From DATDAW01 sp036525185 (GTDB lineage: Bacteria > Verrucomicrobiota > Verrucomicrobiia > Chthoniobacterales > DASVRZ01): DNA of 64,000 nucleotides. Below the pieces are notes generated by a model. The model saw nothing but the letters and a program-made list of their open reading frames with translations. It had not been told where the DNA came from and made no database searches. Made by a program: the position numbers and the translations under genes. Of the stretch, positions 1 through 9,322 are shown in pieces (position 1 is the first letter of the stretch; the number at the start of each line of letters is the position of its first letter). The stretch covers positions 8,484 to 72,483 of the forward strand of contig DATDAW010000054.1 in NCBI GenBank assembly GCA_036525185.1, written 5' to 3'.

Positions 1-555
1 GAGGCGAATTTGCCGTTTCATGCCCTGAAGCAGGATGACTTTGAGGTGATTGGGCGCCACAAAGCGGACCTGTTCCATCCGGGCCCTGCCTTGTTCGAGG
101 ACAATGCCGCGTTTCAATTTTTCTGTCAGCGCTGGATCGAACGGTTTGTCGAGCAGGACTTCGTATTCTTTTTCGACTTTGAACCGGGGATGCGTCAGGC
201 GTTGGCTGAGTTCGCCATCATTGGTGAGCAGGAGCAACCCTTCGCTGTCCTTATCCAGACGTCCCACGTGGAAAAGGCGCGGGAGACTGCGTGGAAGCAG
301 GTCTTCGATCGTCCGCCGCCCGAGTTCGTCGTCGAGCGTGGTCACGTAGCCGCGCGGCTTGTGGAGCGCGACGTAAACGGGCTGCTCAACGCGGGCGAGT
401 TTACCGTTGACCTTGACGTGGTCCGCCGGGGCAACCGTCGTGGCAAGTTCGCGAACAACCTTGCCGTTGATCGTGACCTTGCCTTCGGTGATCAGGGATT
501 CGCAGGAGCGACGGGAGCCAAAGCCGGCTGCCGCCAGATAGCGGTTCAGACGCAT
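1..555 (-). CDS. RluB/RsuA-family 23S/16S rRNA pseudouridine synthase (3' end outside window)
   Basis: Reading the minus strand from the ATG at 553-555 gives 185 codons, open to the window edge. The protein starts MRLNRYLAAAGFGSRR, a typical S4 RNA-binding domain (about residues 1-60). It continues into the catalytic domain with GRLDKDSEGLLLLTND, the RsuA/RluB/RluE/RluF signature that contains the catalytic Asp, then KVEKEYEV and QGMKRQIRL, also typical of this family. It isomerises a specific uridine of rRNA to pseudouridine in the cytoplasm. The C-terminal end is missing only because the window begins here. It lies 73 nt downstream of the small basic protein gene on the same strand. Family assignment is sure; RluB versus another member is not resolved. 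Confidence 0.93.
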   Translation of the reverse strand, partial: MRLNRYLAAAGFGSRRSCESLITEGKVTINGKVVRELATTVAPADHVKVNGKLARVEQPVYVALHKPRGYVTTLDDELGRRTIEDLLPRSLPRLFHVGRLDKDSEGLLLLTNDGELSQRLTHPRFKVEKEYEVLLDKPFDPALTEKLKRGIVLEQGRARMEQVRFVAPNHLKVILLQGMKRQIRL

Positions 556-628
556 CGGGAATGGCTTAGGAAATCAGGCGGAGGAAACGGTGTAACAAGA
601 GAGAGCAGGGCAAACAGAACGCCCGATC

Positions 629-784
629 TTACTCGTCGGGTTTGGTTTTTTTAAGGCCGATCACGCGATCGCCTTCGTTGAACTGGCCGCGTTTCTTGAG
701 AACTTCGACGCGCTCAAAACGCTTGAGCACATTACGCTTCGCCGCAATTTTGCTGGCGCCTTTGAGACTGCGATGTTGGGACAT
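629..784 (-). CDS. PVC-superphylum small basic signature protein (51 aa)
   Basis: The short protein begins MSQHRSLKGASKIAAKRN and ends KGLKKTKPDE-like (VIGLKKTKPDE), rich in Lys and Arg. Size, charge and the N-terminal sequence match the small basic protein conserved across Planctomycetes, Verrucomicrobia and Chlamydiae and proposed as a signature of that superphylum. Its molecular role is not established; a nucleic-acid-binding, possibly ribosome-related role has been suggested from its composition. The reading frame stays open upstream to 991, but the ATG at 782-784 gives the family's usual length, so the longer start is not used. It is a useful taxonomic marker for this window. Confidence 0.85.
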   Translation of the reverse strand: MSQHRSLKGASKIAAKRNVLKRFERVEVLKKRGQFNEGDRVIGLKKTKPDE

Positions 785-989
785 GATCGATCTGGCTGTT
801 GAGGTTCGAGTTTTTCGAGGGGTGGGAAAGTAGGCACCAAGAGAGTGTTTTGCAACCGGGATTTCTGTGCTCGCGTAATGAGGTTTTGCAACCCGCGTGA
901 CGACGTTTATGCGACCTGCCATTATGCTGTTGCAGCGGGACGAGAGAAAATGAACGGATGTTTTCCGAAGTTCCTGGTACATAGCCTTC

Positions 990-1796
990 ATGCCATCGTT
1001 TTCACAAGAACACTTAAATGAACTAGCATCTCTTTTTGCGCGAAACTCCGCAATTCAAGCCGTTGTATTATCTGGTTCGGTCGCCTCGGGAACGGTGGAT
1101 GACCGATCGGATTTCGACCTGTATCTTTATTCGCGAGGTGCTGTTTCACCGAATTTCCGTGAGGAAATTCTGCGTCCGAGAGCGAAGCATCTGGAGATCC
1201 AACGGGTCTTCTGGGAGGAAGAAGATGCCTGGATCGAGCACGATGGCACGCAATTTGAGGCGATGTATCGTTCTTGCGATTGGGCGGACAACGAAATCAA
1301 TGCCCGCCTGGACCGCTTTGAAGCGTCCATCGGATACACAACTGCGTTCCTTTTCAATATTTCACGATCGCATATCCTTTTTGACCGATTCGGATGGTTT
1401 GCGAAATTGCAAAATCGCTTGATACAAGCCTATCCGAAAGAGTTGGCCCAAGCGATCACAGAAAAGAATTTTCCGTTACTTGGCGACATCATTGGCTCGT
1501 ATGAGAGTCAAATTCGCTCGGCGTTTGCCCGCAAGGATTTGGTCAGCCTGAATCACCGCGTCGCAGCCTGGCTGGCGAGTTATTTTGACATTCTTTTTGC
1601 TGCCAATCACCGATTTCACCCGGGCGAAAAGCGGCTTTTGGTTCATGCTGCCGCTTTGCCGACCCAGCCGGATGGAATGTCTGAAGATCTTTCGCTCGCT
1701 TGCCTCGGCGCTACCGATCTTCAGAACGATGTGGCCGATCATTTAGGGAAAATGCGTGCCCGCCTTCGCGAGTGGCTCTCGGCAAAGGGCCATTGA
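990..1796 (+). CDS. Nucleotidyltransferase-domain protein (268 aa)
   Basis: The N-terminal half carries a polymerase-beta-type nucleotidyltransferase motif: VVLSGSVASGTVDDRSDFDLYL (written here in parts: GSVASG, then DDRSDFDLYLY), giving the GS...DxD metal-binding pattern at about residues 29-47. The C-terminal half is helical and resembles the accessory region of DUF4037-type proteins. Such enzymes transfer a nucleotide to a small molecule or protein; the substrate cannot be read from the sequence. The gene stands alone, divergent from the small basic protein gene with about 205 bp between them. It could be a resistance-type adenylyltransferase or the NTase part of an MNT/HEPN pair, but no HEPN gene is adjacent. 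Confidence 0.75.
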   Translation: MPSFSQEHLNELASLFARNSAIQAVVLSGSVASGTVDDRSDFDLYLYSRGAVSPNFREEILRPRAKHLEIQRVFWEEEDAWIEHDGTQFEAMYRSCDWADNEINARLDRFEASIGYTTAFLFNISRSHILFDRFGWFAKLQNRLIQAYPKELAQAITEKNFPLLGDIIGSYESQIRSAFARKDLVSLNHRVAAWLASYFDILFAANHRFHPGEKRLLVHAAALPTQPDGMSEDLSLACLGATDLQNDVADHLGKMRARLREWLSAKGH

Positions 1797-1818
1797 TCGG
1801 AATTTCGTAAGACACAGG

Positions 1819-1946
1819 CTCTTACTTCTTGCTCTGGGCAGGACGCGGGCATCCGTTCAGGAACGCGACCCAATTTGCCGGTGACAGGTGTTTAGGTGCC
1901 GGAGGCACCCCGAGTGCAGAGCAAGAGCAAGAGAAAGAAGTAAGAG
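1819..1946. repeat. Imperfect inverted repeat between nucleotidyltransferase gene and ftsK
   Basis: The left arm CTCTTACTTCTTGCTCTG (1819-1836) is matched on the right by its reverse complement split in two: CAGAGCAAG at 1917-1925 and AAGAAGTAAGAG at 1935-1946, separated by a GA-rich insertion. The roughly 80 bp between contains no ORF. The rest of the 1797-2023 gap shows no gene. It looks like one of the degenerate short repeats that occur between genes in this genome. Confidence 0.5.
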
Positions 1947-2023
1947 AAAGATGCAGGGGAGCGCCTCCGAGCTGAAACCGGGGATTGAACGGACCTGCGA
2001 AAAGAATATGATCGTGCCGCACC

Positions 2024-4507
2024 ATGCCTTCTGTTTCTCGCGCTGCCAAACCCAATCACTGGAACGAAGTCATCGGACTTTGCCTGATCGTGCTCGGAGT
2101 CGCCTATTTCATGGCGCTGGTCTCCTACACGCCTCGTGATGTACCGACGTGGGTCTGGTTTTCCACCGCTTCGCCGCCGAACAATCCGGCGCAAAATTTT
2201 GTCGGTCCCGTCGGCGCCGTCATTGCTGGGTTCAGTTATTTATCCATGGGAGCCGCAGCGTATCTCCTGGCGGCGTTGGCGATGGGCTACGGCGGGTACA
2301 AGGTGCTGACAGGGTCAAAAATCGGCAAAAGGCTTCCCTGGGTGCTCGCAGTAGTTATCAGTGGGGCTTGTCTGGCTCAGTTGCAGCCGTGGTTTTTAAA
2401 AAGCTGGAAACAGGACTTTAACATAGATGGGCCGGGCGGAACCCTCGGCTATCAGCTCGGCGACGCGCTTCTGGAGAAATTGCTGGGTGGACCCGGTTCG
2501 CTCATTCTCATCGGCGGCGTTTACGTCATCAGCTTGATCCTGGCCACGGGGGTCCGGCCGATTCACGTGCTGATCGCATCGGTCGCGGCTCTCAAACGGG
2601 CGATCTCCGAATCCATCGCTGCCGCCGAAAAACGAAAGCTTGAGCAGGCATCCGAAGCCGAGCGCAAAGCTGTTGAGCTCAAGCGCTTGGCAAAAGAACA
2701 GCGCCTCGTCGAAAAAACGCTTCGCAAGAAAGGTATCTCGCCCGACTCCATCCCGGCGCCGAGTGCAGCTGGCTCGGAATCCGATTCATTCCGACCGCCG
2801 CCCAAGGTCACTGATACCTCCCTGCCGCTGCCTGCGGCGTCAAAACCGAAGATTAAGCCGGATAAAACGGAGAAGAAAGAGCAGGGCCTTCTCCAAAACA
2901 ACGCTGCTGCTTTCGAGAACTACGAGCTTCCCGAAATGGAGCTCCTTGACGAACTTGATCTGGCGGGACGCACCGGGGCCAACCACGACGAACTTCTCGC
3001 TATTCAGGCCACACTCATCGAGACACTTGCCCATTTCGGTATTCAGGCCAGCCCAGGCGATATCACGAAAGGGCCGACGATTACGCGATACGAAGTTTAT
3101 CCCGCCCAAGGCGTCCGCGTGGACCGGATCAGTTCACTCGAAGCCGATATCCAGCGCGCCACACGGGCCGAACGCATCAACATCCTGGCTCCGATCCCGG
3201 GCAAAGACACCGTTGGCATCGAGATCGCCAATTCAAAAAAGGTCAAAGTCATCCTCCGGGAAATCCTCGAGTCCGAAGATTGGGCTAATACAAAGGCCAA
3301 AATTCCCATCGCACTCGGCAAGGACGTTTATGGCAAGACGATCATCGCCGACCTGGCCGCAATGCCGCATTGCCTCGTCGCCGGGACCACTGGATCCGGC
3401 AAAAGCGTCTGCATTAACGCGGTCATCGCCAGTATCTTATACCGTTTCACGCCGGATGAACTGCGCTTCATCATGATTGACCCCAAGGTGGTCGAAATGC
3501 AGATTTACAACACGTTGCCGCACCTTGTTGTCCCGGTCGTCACCGACCCAAAGAAAGTGTTGCTCGCCCTCCGCTGGGTCATCAACGAGATGGAAAATCG
3601 CTATCAGATGTTCGCCAAGATCGGCGTCCGGAATATTGCGACGTTCAATGCCCGACCTCTTCCCAAGACTCAAAAAGAGCTCGACGCCGAACGAGCCGCT
3701 AGCGCCTCTAAAAAGGCGGGTAAAACCCCTGCCATGGAGCTTTTCCCGGTAGAGCCGGAGACGGCCGAAGACGCGGCTCCCGAGCAAGAGCAAGAAGCCG
3801 CTCCGCGTCCAGCCGCCCGCAATACTCGCGATGCGGATATCATTCCCGATCGCCTGCCGTACATCATTGTCATCGTGGACGAACTTGCCGATCTCATGCA
3901 AACGGCCCCGGCCGATGTTGAGAGCGCCATCGCCCGCATTACGCAAAAGGCGCGCGCGGCCGGTATCCACATGATCGTTGCCACTCAGACGCCACGGGCA
4001 GACGTCATTACCGGCGTCATCAAAGCCAATGTGCCCAGCCGCATCGCTTTCCAGGTTGCAAGCGGTCTCGACAGTCGGATTATTCTCGACGAAAAAGGCG
4101 CGGAACGTCTTCTTGGCCAGGGTGATATGCTGTATTTGCCGCCGAGCTCGTCCCGCCTGGTCCGCTCACAAGGCGTGCTCGTGACCGATGACGAGATTCG
4201 TCGGCTTGTCGAGTTTGTTTCGAATCAGGCGCCGCCATCATTCGATATCAACGTTCAGGAAAGCATCGAGTCCGGCTCCGATTCTGCGGAGGAAGTCAGC
4301 GAGGAAGATGAGGAGCTCGTGCAGAAATGCATCGAGATCATCCGCCAGGAAAAAAAGGCCTCGACATCCCTCTTGCAACGACGTTTGCGGTTGGGCTACA
4401 CGAGGGCGGCTCGCATCGTGGACATTTTGGAAGACCGTGGCATTCTCGGCCCCGGTGAAGGTGCAAAGCCCCGCGAAATTCTCGTTGATCTCGACGCTTT
4501 GGTTTAA
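2024..4507 (+). CDS. ftsK: DNA translocase FtsK
   Basis: This 827-residue protein is a septum-anchored ATPase that pumps chromosomal DNA during division and delivers dif sites to XerCD. The N-terminus has several membrane segments (about residues 15-180), followed by a charged linker (200-300). The motor follows with Walker A GTTGSGKS at 454-461 and Walker B IVIVDELADLM with its Asp near 619. A low-complexity, Glu/Ala-rich insertion (about 545-605) lies between these motifs. The C-terminus (about 755-825) is the winged-helix gamma domain (SLLQRRLRLGYTRAARIVD) that reads KOPS-type sequences. Length is normal for the family. The next gene, rodZ-like, starts 45 nt downstream and is probably co-transcribed. 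Confidence 0.97.
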   Translation: MPSVSRAAKPNHWNEVIGLCLIVLGVAYFMALVSYTPRDVPTWVWFSTASPPNNPAQNFVGPVGAVIAGFSYLSMGAAAYLLAALAMGYGGYKVLTGSKIGKRLPWVLAVVISGACLAQLQPWFLKSWKQDFNIDGPGGTLGYQLGDALLEKLLGGPGSLILIGGVYVISLILATGVRPIHVLIASVAALKRAISESIAAAEKRKLEQASEAERKAVELKRLAKEQRLVEKTLRKKGISPDSIPAPSAAGSESDSFRPPPKVTDTSLPLPAASKPKIKPDKTEKKEQGLLQNNAAAFENYELPEMELLDELDLAGRTGANHDELLAIQATLIETLAHFGIQASPGDITKGPTITRYEVYPAQGVRVDRISSLEADIQRATRAERINILAPIPGKDTVGIEIANSKKVKVILREILESEDWANTKAKIPIALGKDVYGKTIIADLAAMPHCLVAGTTGSGKSVCINAVIASILYRFTPDELRFIMIDPKVVEMQIYNTLPHLVVPVVTDPKKVLLALRWVINEMENRYQMFAKIGVRNIATFNARPLPKTQKELDAERAASASKKAGKTPAMELFPVEPETAEDAAPEQEQEAAPRPAARNTRDADIIPDRLPYIIVIVDELADLMQTAPADVESAIARITQKARAAGIHMIVATQTPRADVITGVIKANVPSRIAFQVASGLDSRIILDEKGAERLLGQGDMLYLPPSSSRLVRSQGVLVTDDEIRRLVEFVSNQAPPSFDINVQESIESGSDSAEEVSEEDEELVQKCIEIIRQEKKASTSLLQRRLRLGYTRAARIVDILEDRGILGPGEGAKPREILVDLDALV

Positions 4508-4552
4508 CGGTTTTTTTGCTGTTAAGTAACGTGAGCGATCAGAACGACTCTG

Positions 4553-5335
4553 ATGTCTGAGACACCAGAAAACGATAAAAGGGATCCAAGGGGCGATTCC
4601 CCTGGCAAACGATTGGAGGCAGCTCGTCAACGGAGTGGTTGGACGATTGATGACGTAGCGCGCATGACCAAAATGCGGCCGGGACAGATTCGCGACCTAG
4701 AGGCGGACAACTACAAAAATTTTGCAAATCTGGCTTACGCAAAAAGCTTTCTCAAAATGTACGGGAGATTTCTTCGCGTCGACCTCAGCGACGTAATCGA
4801 TCGATTGCATCTGCCCGAGAGAATCGGGATCGAGCACTACCAGTATTTGAATGCTCCCCGCGAGGAAGAACCGCCGCATCGTCCGGGCCCCCGTGCCCGG
4901 CGGACAGCGGCGTCGCAGACGCTGCGATCCGGGTCGGGTGTGACGGCCAAGTGGTTGATTTTTGGAGTGATATCCTTGCCGATCGTGGCTTTCCTGGCCG
5001 TTTTTGCCGTCAACCTGCAGCGTCTCGACCTCGGGAAAACCGGAAGAGTCGGTGGCGATACGGCTGGCGAGTCGTCGTCATCGACGCCATCGCTCGAATC
5101 GCCGTCGGCAAAACCAGGCGCCGCTACCCCTGTTCCTGAATCAGGTCCGAATACGGAAACAACTCCGCATCCGCGCCCGTTGCCTGTCCATACACCCGAC
5201 GCGCCTGGTGTGTTTAATCCCGCAGGAACACCTGATGACTCTGCGGATATTTCTTCGCCGACGGTGTCTCCCAGTCCGGCACCCAGCGAACCCGAGATCC
5301 GCCGGGCCGAACCGGTTCGTCCACTCCCGCAGTAG
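4553..5335 (+). CDS. RodZ-like helix-turn-helix membrane protein
   Basis: The 260-residue protein has an N-terminal cytoplasmic HTH of the RodZ type (GKRLEAARQRSGWTIDDVAR through YAKSFLKMYGRFL, residues about 18-80). One transmembrane helix follows (WLIFGVISLPIVAFLAVFAV, about 137-157), then a Pro/Ser/Thr-rich periplasmic tail. In RodZ the HTH binds MreB and links the cell-shape cytoskeleton to wall synthesis. The usual C-terminal beta domain is replaced here by a disordered tail, so it may be a reduced form. It follows ftsK closely, which fits a role in the cell envelope. An alternative is a generic Xre-type membrane-anchored regulator. Confidence 0.75.
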   Translation: MSETPENDKRDPRGDSPGKRLEAARQRSGWTIDDVARMTKMRPGQIRDLEADNYKNFANLAYAKSFLKMYGRFLRVDLSDVIDRLHLPERIGIEHYQYLNAPREEEPPHRPGPRARRTAASQTLRSGSGVTAKWLIFGVISLPIVAFLAVFAVNLQRLDLGKTGRVGGDTAGESSSSTPSLESPSAKPGAATPVPESGPNTETTPHPRPLPVHTPDAPGVFNPAGTPDDSADISSPTVSPSPAPSEPEIRRAEPVRPLPQ

Positions 5336-5415
5336 AAGGGTTCATTCGGCTTGCCTTTTGCGAGGCTGTTCTGCTACTTAGGCGGGGCGTTTTAAATCCC
5401 CCGGCGGCTGTATCC

Positions 5416-7188
5416 ATGTTCTCTCCCAGAAGTCTGCTTGTCATTGTTTTTGCCCTGATGGTTGGCGGCATTGCGGGCCGCGTTACAGCTCCGGAAAATG
5501 GAAGATCCATGGAGACGCTTCCTTTGGAGAAGAAGAGCCGGGAGGGCTCGTCGACATCAACAAATCTCGAAGCCGCTGCCGTTCTTGCAAACAACGATCC
5601 CGGCACGTCCCGCGCCGTCGTTGATGTGACTCCCGGGCCGGAATTTCCGAACAAAAAGCCCATCCCTACGCTTTCCGAGCTGTTGAAGATGACCGGCTGG
5701 TCGAAGGTATGGGAGCAGGCCAAACGTTTCGCTGAGACGCTGGATGAAAACAGCATCCGCGCCGCGCTTCAGCAGGTCGACGCCGGCCCGTCAGGCTATA
5801 CGCGCAGTTCCGTGCAAGGCGCCCTCCTCAGACGCTGGGCGGAGCTGAATCCAATCGCGGCTCTCGAATACGCCCGAAAGGCAAGGACCAGAACATTCAG
5901 CCAGAGTTCACTAGCTATCGTGACCTACGCTTGGGCGGAGAATGATTTTCAGGCAGCGATGGCATGGGTAAACAGCCTTCCCCAAGGCAGGGAAAAACAA
6001 TTTGCCTTGAGCGGGATTATCAATTCGGTTGCCGATAAGGACCCGGATCGCGCTTTAAAAATGCTGATGGCATCGCCGCGAGCAGACGGCCCGTATTCTG
6101 GTTCCAGCTCTCAGGTTTTCATGGTCCTGGCACAGCGAAATCCGGTGGACGCAGCCCGCAAGGCGGCCAGTTTGCCCGCCGGACAACTCCGGTCATCGGC
6201 TTTTTCCACTATCGCGATGCAATGGGCCGCAATTGATCCCAAAGCGGCTGCGGCATGGGCTCAGACGCTGTCGGGGCAGGCGCAAAACCAGACGCTTGGC
6301 AGCATCGCCAGCCAGTGGGCGAGGAATGATCCAAAAGCAGCCGCCGATTTTGCACAATCGCTGGAATCCGATTCTGCTCGCAAGAGTATGACCGGGGACG
6401 TGGCCAGAACCTGGGCACAGAGCGATGCGGAAGCTGCGGTCGCGTGGGCGCAAAGCCTGCCAAATGATGAATCCCGTTCCAACGCGATGCGCCAGGTTCT
6501 TTGGGAGTTCGTGCAGTCCGAGCCGAACAGGGCAGGCGCTTATGTCCTCAAACTAAGAGACGACCCGAAGTTCCCCGAATATTTGAGTTCGATGAGCAGT
6601 CAGTGGGCCTGGCAGGATCCTGAGGGTGCCATCAAATGGGCCGCCAAGCAGACGGACCCACGAGTGGAGACCAGTTTCATGTCGCATGTCCTGGGCCAAT
6701 GGGCGCAAAACGAACCCGAAAAAGCGATCGCACAGATCAATTTGCTCAAGGACCCGCAGGCGAAAAAACAAGCGATGGAAAACATTGCCCGTCAATGGTC
6801 CGACGACGCGCCGGAAAAAGCCATGGCGTGGCTCGTTTCCCTTCCCGCCGGCGATGACCGTGATAGCGCGATGCGCAGCGCGGTGGCGAATTGGACGCAA
6901 TCCAAACCCGCCGATGTTGCCACCTGGCTCGGGCAACTCCCCGAAGGAGCCACCCGCGATGCGATGATCTCGTCGTTCTCTAACAACGTCGCCCAAAACG
7001 ACCCTGAAGCCGCCACAGCCTGGGCGTTTTCCATTTCTGACGACAAAAAACGCGAATCCGCCGCCGTCGTTGCGCTCAAAAAGTGGTCGCAAGCCAACCC
7101 GTCTGCCGCAACCCACTGGATCAACCAACAGAATTTTGCCCCGGAAGACCGCGCCAAGTACCTTGGCTTGGTCCGGCCTAAAAAGTGA
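5416..7188 (+). CDS. Secreted or membrane-anchored alpha-solenoid repeat protein, paralog 1 (590 aa)
   Basis: An N-terminal hydrophobic segment (LLVIVFALMVGGIAGRVTAPE, residues about 8-27) directs the protein to the membrane or periplasm. The rest, from about residue 110, is a chain of roughly 15 units of about 30 residues with the pattern WAxxDPxAAxxWAxxLPxxxxR. Each unit looks like a helical hairpin, as in TPR- or Sel1-like solenoids, but I recognise no named family. Function is unknown; such solenoids usually bind proteins. The following gene is a clear paralog with the same N-terminus (GGIAGRVTAPE versus GGVAGRLTAPE), so the pair arose by tandem duplication. It lies 80 nt after the rodZ-like gene. 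Confidence 0.85.
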   Translation: MFSPRSLLVIVFALMVGGIAGRVTAPENGRSMETLPLEKKSREGSSTSTNLEAAAVLANNDPGTSRAVVDVTPGPEFPNKKPIPTLSELLKMTGWSKVWEQAKRFAETLDENSIRAALQQVDAGPSGYTRSSVQGALLRRWAELNPIAALEYARKARTRTFSQSSLAIVTYAWAENDFQAAMAWVNSLPQGREKQFALSGIINSVADKDPDRALKMLMASPRADGPYSGSSSQVFMVLAQRNPVDAARKAASLPAGQLRSSAFSTIAMQWAAIDPKAAAAWAQTLSGQAQNQTLGSIASQWARNDPKAAADFAQSLESDSARKSMTGDVARTWAQSDAEAAVAWAQSLPNDESRSNAMRQVLWEFVQSEPNRAGAYVLKLRDDPKFPEYLSSMSSQWAWQDPEGAIKWAAKQTDPRVETSFMSHVLGQWAQNEPEKAIAQINLLKDPQAKKQAMENIARQWSDDAPEKAMAWLVSLPAGDDRDSAMRSAVANWTQSKPADVATWLGQLPEGATRDAMISSFSNNVAQNDPEAATAWAFSISDDKKRESAAVVALKKWSQANPSAATHWINQQNFAPEDRAKYLGLVRPKK

Positions 7189-7235
7189 GGCGGAATGCCG
7201 AACGACGTTGGGGGGAGACACACATTTCTGTTTCA

Positions 7236-9236
7236 ATGTCACTCAAAGTCATCCTCCTCCTGATCGCCGCCCTCCTCATTGGGGGCGTTGCCGGGCGGCT
7301 TACCGCTCCCGAGAGTAAAAGCGACCTTCCGTCGCGTTTTGCCAATACCGAAAAAAAGAGCGTCAAAGGCAACTCCCCCACGTTCGTCAATTCCCGCGTC
7401 ATCATCGAGGAAGTTCAAAATCCCGACCCCAATCACGGCGGCAGCGCCATTCCCACGCTCGGCGAGCTTCTTTCCTCGGACTTGCAAAAATTGTTTCCCG
7501 GCGCACAGAATTTCGCCAATTCACTCGACGAAAATGGCGTGATAGAGGCGCTCCAAAAAGTCCTCGGCGCTTCGGCCACCACGGTGCGCCAGAATGTTCT
7601 AAGTGTTCTCGTTGAGCGCCTCGCCTCACTCAATCCCAGGGAAGGGGTCCAATTCGTTGAAGAACTGCCGGCTAGTGAAATGAAGCAGGGTTTTTACTCC
7701 CAGATCGCCTCAAATTGGGCTGCCAAAGACCCGGCAGCCGCGTGGACCTGGATTTCCGGACTCAAGGACAGCCATACCAAGTTAATGGCCACACTGAATC
7801 TTATTAACGCCATGGCTGGCAAGGACCCAGAGGGCGCTTTGCGACTTGCCTTGCAACTTCCACCAGGCATGCGTTCCCGATTCGGATGGGCCTATTCGGT
7901 CTTCCGGGTTATGGTTGAAAAAAATCCGGCCGAAGCGGCGCGCCGCGCGTTGGAATTACCACCTGGAAACGTCCGGGAACAGGCCGTCAATGTTGTCGCC
8001 AGTCAGTGGGGGATAAGCGACCCTGCTGCCGCGCTGGCTTGGAGTGAATGTCTTCCTACAGGTCGGGCCAAGACCAGCGCCATCAGCGCAGTTGTCGTGC
8101 AATGGGCGCAAAACGATCCAGAAGCCGCAGCAGCATACGCCCAGCGACACGCCGCAGGTCAGGCTGGCCGCCAAATGTTGCAAAACGTCGTCTCAAGTTG
8201 GGCTCAGAACGACATCAAAGCTGCCATGAATTGGGTAAGTAGCCTCCCCGAAGGCCCGGCAAAGGTGAACGCGTTGCGCAGCATGAGCTTCCAAATGGCG
8301 CAGGGTAATCTGAAGGAAGCGATCGAATTTGCCGAAAACCTTCCGCCCAGCTTGGTTCGCAACGATCTATTGCAAAGCCTCGCTTTCGCCTGGGCGCAAA
8401 GTGACACCAAATCCGCTCTTGCCTGGATCGAAACCCTGCCCGCCGGCGAAGCTCGCGAGCGCGGCTTGCAACAGGCTCTTTCCACGTGGGCAAGCGGTGA
8501 ACCGGGTGCTGCGGCGAACTATATCGTGAAAATGGAAGCAGACGGAAAGTTCGAGCGCTATCTTTCCAGTGTTGGCTCCGAGTGGGCCTCGCAGGATCCT
8601 GCCGCCGCTCTCAAATGGGCTGCGACGCAGAACAATCCGGAGATCGAGCGACACTTCACCGTCAGCGTTCTTGGCAGTTGGGCGAATTATGAACCCGAAA
8701 AAGCTGCCGGAGGGATCAATTCTCTCCGGTCGCCAGAGGCCCGGCAGCAAGCCATCAGTCAGGTTGCCAGCCAGTGGTCGAATGACGAACCGGAAGCCGC
8801 GGTGAGGTGGCTGGCCCCAATGCCGTAGGATGACAATCGCGACAACGCCATGCGCAACGCCGTCTCGAATTGGACACGGAACGATCCCGCCTCAGCCGCT
8901 TCTTGGCTCGGGCATCTTCCCGACGGCAAGACGCGGGATCAAATGATCAGCAGCTTTTCCAATAACGTCACGGACATCGACCCTGAAGCCGCTGCCAGCT
9001 GGGCTGCTTCGATCGGCGGCGAGAGCCATCGACGGAACACCCTGAGCAATGTCATCTCTCAATGGGCTCGTACCGACCGCCCCTCCGCCGAGGCCTGGGT
9101 CAACCGGCAGGGATTTTCCTTTCGAGCAGCAACAGCAACTGCTCACACAAATACGCAACACGAGGTAGCGCAGACATTCCTGTCTGCCCAGCGAGCGGAG
9201 CTCGAGAGAGGAATTTATTCGGTAATTGAACGTTGA
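7236..9236 (+). pseudogene. Alpha-solenoid repeat protein, paralog 2, interrupted by in-frame TAG
   Basis: The ATG at 7236 starts MSLKVILLLIAALLIGGVAGR, the same anchor as paralog 1; the upstream ATG in frame is not needed. Reading is open for 530 codons to a TAG at 8826-8828, after WLAPMP. In the same frame, with no indel, the sequence continues DDNRDNAMRNAVSNWT, which aligns residue for residue with DDRDSAMRSAVANWT of paralog 1, and runs on to a TGA at 9234-9236. The break is therefore a single nonsense change. The last ~45 codons no longer match paralog 1 and run into a short palindromic repeat at 9170-9187. Either the gene is decaying, or it yields a truncated solenoid; a sequencing error is possible. 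Confidence 0.8.
9170..9187. repeat. Short palindromic element GCAGACA-TTCC-TGTCTGC
   Basis: Perfect 7-bp arms flank a 4-nt loop. The flanks (GAGGTAGC before, CCAGCGAGC after) fit a REP-like dispersed element that I associate with verrucomicrobial genomes; that association is from memory and not demonstrated in this window. It sits inside the 3' end of the interrupted solenoid gene and appears to have supplied its present C-terminus. Just downstream, two near-identical short segments (ATTCGG-T/C-AATTG-A/G-ACGTTGAGA, at about 9217 and 9285) form a direct repeat before thiH. Confidence 0.6.
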
Positions 9237-9322
9237 GAACCGAGCAGTGCGAGATAGCCGATCAAAACTTCCTCGCAAATTTCATTCGGCAATTGGACGT
9301 TGAGAGTTGAGAGTTTTGCCCC

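Noticed and set aside
10..654. Plus-strand ORF of 214 codons
   Set aside because: It is the mirror of the pseudouridine synthase read on the minus strand, whose S4 and catalytic motifs are unmistakable.
1822..2055. 77-codon minus-strand ORF upstream of ftsK
   Set aside because: Overlaps the ftsK start and an inverted repeat; not protein-like.
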